The position numbers and the translations under genes are program-made. Shown here piece by piece: positions 14,869-17,176 of a stretch of 17,176 bases of DNA (position 1 is the first letter of the stretch; every line of letters begins with the position of its first letter). The DNA comes from Thauera sp. (GTDB taxonomy: Bacteria; Pseudomonadota; Gammaproteobacteria; Burkholderiales; Rhodocyclaceae). The notes below the pieces were generated by a model. The model saw nothing but the letters and a program-made list of their open reading frames with translations. It was not told the DNA's origin and made no database searches. The DNA lies in NCBI GenBank assembly GCA_023150215.1, contig JAKLLJ010000033.1, forward strand, positions 1-17,176, read 5' to 3'.

Positions 14869-16470
14869 TCACGGCTCGCCGCGGTGCCGCCCCGCACGCA
14901 GCGCGGCGGCTGCTTGCTGCGGGCTGACCGTGCCGGCGCGGTTGGCCGCGTTGCGCAGCGCGCCGGGGAAGTAGCTGGCCGTCAGACTCTTCGAGTGCAC
15001 CGGCGAGCCGCCCTCCTCAGCGCCCTCGCCGCGGCGCCCCGCGGCATCGCCGCCGTAGCGGCGCCAGTCGCGCACCCAGTGGATGTCGTCGCATAGCTCC
15101 AGCAGGCCGATGGTCTCGCGATCGCCGATCAGGATGCCCTGCACATGCAGGCCGCGCTCCCGGCCGATCGTGTCGAGGCGGGCAACGAGCGCCGGGGTGG
15201 CGCCGAACTCGCCGTCGGAGGCGATGAGCAAGTCGGCGAGCTGCCAGTCGCTCTCGTCGAAGCGCGCGAGCGCACGCTCGAGCGGGCCGCAGATGTCGGT
15301 GCCGCCGCCGAAGCGCTGGCCAAGGAAGCGCGCCAGCCGGCCGACGCCGTCCACATCCACGCCGAGCACCATCTCCACCACCTCGTCCGGACCGCCGAAG
15401 GCGAACACCCGGCACGCGCGGCGCTGGGCATGCGCGCAGCGCACCGCCTCCAGCACCACCGCCTTGGCCACCGCCTCGGCGCCGCCCTGCATCGAACCCG
15501 AAGTATCCACGCACACCAGCAGCGGGCCCATCTCCAGGCGCTTCGCCGGCGCCGGACGCAGGCTCGGGCGCAGCACCGGAGCCGGGCGCAGGCAGTCTTC
15601 CTGCAGGTGATCATCATCCTCGTAGGCAAGCAGCGTGCGCTCTGCGTGACGCGCGTGCCACACCAGGCGCAGTTGCGGATGACCGAGCAGCGTCGCCTCG
15701 GCCGGCAACATGCGTGCGATGCGGCCAGAGCGATGCACGCCGCGCGTCTCGCCGGGCAGCTCGGGCACGCGCAGCCGGCGCGCCACGCTGCGCTGCACCT
15801 CGGTGTGCGCCACCACCGCCTGCAAAGCCTGGCTGCGCGGATCGTCGTCGGCGCTCGGTCGGGCCCGGCCGAGCGCACGGATGATGCGCACAAGTTCGGG
15901 CAGGCGCTCGATCAGCGCACGAATGCGCACCACTTCGCGCCACTCGCTGCTGCGCAGCAGACCGCGCAGCGCGTCCCAGCGCGTGTTCTTGAGCAGGTCG
16001 CCGAGCTCGCCGAAAGCGCCCACCAGCTCGTCGATCTCGCCGCAACGCGCCGCCCAGTCGGCAGCGAAGGCGTCCACCGCCATCGCCTGCGCCGCGGCCT
16101 CGCTCGCGCCACGGTCACGGTAATCGAACACCAGGTCGAGATGGAAGAGCAGGCCCTGCAGCACGGTGTCGGCCAGTTCCTCGTTGCCGGCGCAGTAGGC
16201 GGGCAGCATCAGGCGCCCGCAGGTCTCGCCCACCATGGCGCGCAGCGCACCGCCCGGCCATGACGGCGCGGGCTCGGGCAGGCGGCCGGCGAGCAGCGCG
16301 TCGCGCCAGGCCTCGAGCGCGGCCAGGCGCGCCGTGAGCTCGCCATCGGCGTGCGTCATGGCGCCGAGCCAGAGCGCGCGCGGCAGGCGATCGAGCGGTG
16401 CGAGCGGGGCCTCCAGGACCTCGAACAGGCGTGGAGCGACCGCGGGCGAAGCGTCGTCGGGCCGGCTCAC
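14869..16470 (-). CDS. VWA-domain protein (CoxE/ViaA-like partner of MoxR ATPase)
   Basis: Encodes 533 residues. The N-terminal ~300 residues are helical and charged. A von Willebrand A domain follows (about 315-480) with a complete metal-ion adhesion site: Asp322, Ser324 and Ser326 (DTSGSMQG), Thr391 (GGGTDI) and Asp419 (ASDGEFG). The last ~50 residues are Gly/Glu/Ala-rich and probably disordered. The start is GTG 16470, six bases after the ATPase stop; the Shine-Dalgarno is weak, suggesting coupling. Proteins of this type work with MoxR AAA+ ATPases (RavA-ViaA, CoxD-CoxE, NorQ-NorD, CbbQ-CbbO) to remodel or activate a target, commonly a metalloenzyme. The target cannot be identified here. 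Confidence 0.9.
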   Translation of the reverse strand: MSRPDDASPAVAPRLFEVLEAPLAPLDRLPRALWLGAMTHADGELTARLAALEAWRDALLAGRLPEPAPSWPGGALRAMVGETCGRLMLPAYCAGNEELADTVLQGLLFHLDLVFDYRDRGASEAAAQAMAVDAFAADWAARCGEIDELVGAFGELGDLLKNTRWDALRGLLRSSEWREVVRIRALIERLPELVRIIRALGRARPSADDDPRSQALQAVVAHTEVQRSVARRLRVPELPGETRGVHRSGRIARMLPAEATLLGHPQLRLVWHARHAERTLLAYEDDDHLQEDCLRPAPVLRPSLRPAPAKRLEMGPLLVCVDTSGSMQGGAEAVAKAVVLEAVRCAHAQRRACRVFAFGGPDEVVEMVLGVDVDGVGRLARFLGQRFGGGTDICGPLERALARFDESDWQLADLLIASDGEFGATPALVARLDTIGRERGLHVQGILIGDRETIGLLELCDDIHWVRDWRRYGGDAAGRRGEGAEEGGSPVHSKSLTASYFPGALRNAANRAGTVSPQQAAAALRAGRHRGEP

Positions 16471-16476
16471 CGGCGT

Positions 16477-17176
16477 TCAGTCCGCCAGCGCTTCATGTTC
16501 GACCGGCGCCGGCATCGCCCCCGCCAGCTCGAGCTGCGGCAGCGCCGCAAAGCCGGCACGGGCGGCCTGAGCGCGCGCCTGCAGTGCGCCCAGCGCATCC
16601 GCCACGCCAGCGAGATTGCAGCGCGCCGCGGCGACGAAGGCCGGATCGGCCCACAGCGCCTGCGCCGCCCACGCCTCCAGGTCGCTGCGCCGTGCGGCGA
16701 CCTGGCGCAGGTAATCGGCAAGGCGTTCGAGCAAGGCGTCGACCTGGTCGGTGCGCGCGGCAATGTGCAACGCACCATAGCGCCGCTTGCGCGCATAGGT
16801 CATGCGCAGCGCCGCCGACCCGCCCTTGGCGTCGCCAATCTCGCCGGCGAGCTCGTTCGCCAGCTCGCCCGCCCGCTGCGCGGCCGGCTCGAGCGCGGAA
16901 AAGCGCAGCCGGCCGGATTCGTCGTAATCGAGGTCGTTGGCTTCGCACTCGGCCTTCAGCTGCGCGTCGAAGGCCTCGACCACGCGTGTCACGCGCGGCG
17001 GCGAGCACGCCTCACGCACGCCGAGGCGGGCGGCGAGCCATTGCGCCACTGCTTGCTGCGCGGCGGCGTCGGGCGCAACGCAGACGGGCACCAGGCCGAG
17101 ATCCCATTCGCTCACCGCCGCCCTGCCCTCGCTTGCCGCCGCCATGCGCAGCAGGTGGGCGAGCTTGACCCAGCGC
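16477..17176 (-). CDS. MoxR/RavA-type AAA+ ATPase, C-terminal fragment
   Basis: The frame is open to the window edge, giving the last 232 residues; the gene starts outside the window, so the Walker A and B motifs are not visible. The fragment begins RWVKLAHLLRMAAASEGR..VSEWDLGLVP, matching the lid region of MoxR ATPases of the RavA type (helix, G-R-x-x-V, S-x-W-D). A long helical, Ala-rich C-terminal extension with coiled-coil character (about 16500-16950) follows. TGA is at 16477-16479, directly before the VWA GTG start. Adjacent MoxR and VWA genes form a conserved chaperone pair. An internal ATG at 17145 should not be taken as the start, because family-like sequence continues upstream of it. 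Confidence 0.82.
   Translation of the reverse strand, partial: RWVKLAHLLRMAAASEGRAAVSEWDLGLVPVCVAPDAAAQQAVAQWLAARLGVREACSPPRVTRVVEAFDAQLKAECEANDLDYDESGRLRFSALEPAAQRAGELANELAGEIGDAKGGSAALRMTYARKRRYGALHIAARTDQVDALLERLADYLRQVAARRSDLEAWAAQALWADPAFVAAARCNLAGVADALGALQARAQAARAGFAALPQLELAGAMPAPVEHEALAD

Noticed and set aside
15145..16263. 372-codon plus-strand frame opposite the VWA gene
   Set aside because: Antisense to a gene with an intact MIDAS motif; no motif of its own.

Overview
This 17.2-kb window is high-GC with long GC-rich codons throughout. Gene content (a fused indolepyruvate:ferredoxin oxidoreductase, a leucine-dehydrogenase-type gene, an NSS amino-acid transporter, an Lrp/AsnC regulator, and a MoxR/VWA pair) suggests a betaproteobacterium of the Thauera/Azoarcus/Aromatoleum kind. 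That assignment is inference from gene content and style only.

Left part (1-6490), amino-acid catabolism. The 3' end of an Lrp/AsnC regulator (1-153) converges on an NSS sodium:amino-acid symporter (411-1751, minus strand). Divergent from the symporter is a 1197-residue fused 2-oxoacid (indolepyruvate):ferredoxin oxidoreductase (2224-5817). It is followed by the first ~104 residues of a leucine/phenylalanine/valine dehydrogenase (from 6173). Together these fit uptake of aromatic or branched-chain amino acids, oxidative deamination to 2-oxoacids, and ferredoxin-linked oxidation to acyl-CoA. The spacers carry REP-type palindromes: a four-copy 35-bp array plus an inverted copy (217-414), and a duplicated 91-bp inverted pair (5850-6059). 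The shared spacer 1752-2223 holds a good sigma70-like promoter for the symporter, a 27-codon upstream ORF and two A/T dyads.

Middle part (about 6485-12803), an Rhs polymorphic-toxin locus. Near 6485 the dehydrogenase reading frame runs in frame into the C-terminal part of a TadE-like protein with a Pro/Cys-rich tail, so the dehydrogenase has lost its NAD-binding domain and the TadE-like protein has lost its membrane-anchor N-terminus. This is either a real rearrangement or a contig chimera. An overlapping 1625-residue Rhs protein follows, with a Sec signal peptide, a DUF6531-like start, YD repeats, the conserved core ending in DPLGL, and a variable C-terminal toxin. The last ~115 codons of the toxin and the overlapping 205-residue putative immunity gene (12027-12644) are clearly AT-richer than everything around them, the usual mark of a swapped toxin tip. 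About 40 codons after a stop at 12678-12680 look like the 3' remnant of a lost gene.

Right part (12964-17176, minus strand), a probable operon read toward the Rhs locus: the 3' part of a MoxR/RavA-type AAA+ ATPase, a VWA protein with an intact MIDAS, a DUF364 (PF04016) protein, and an EamA/DMT transporter. MoxR-VWA pairs act as chaperones, often for metal-cofactor insertion, and DUF364 proteins are suspected metal binders, so a metalloenzyme-maturation role is plausible but unproven.

Most notable points: the dehydrogenase-TadE in-frame junction, the Sec-signal Rhs with an unassigned toxin/immunity pair, and the two REP families sharing one GTAGGAGCG head.
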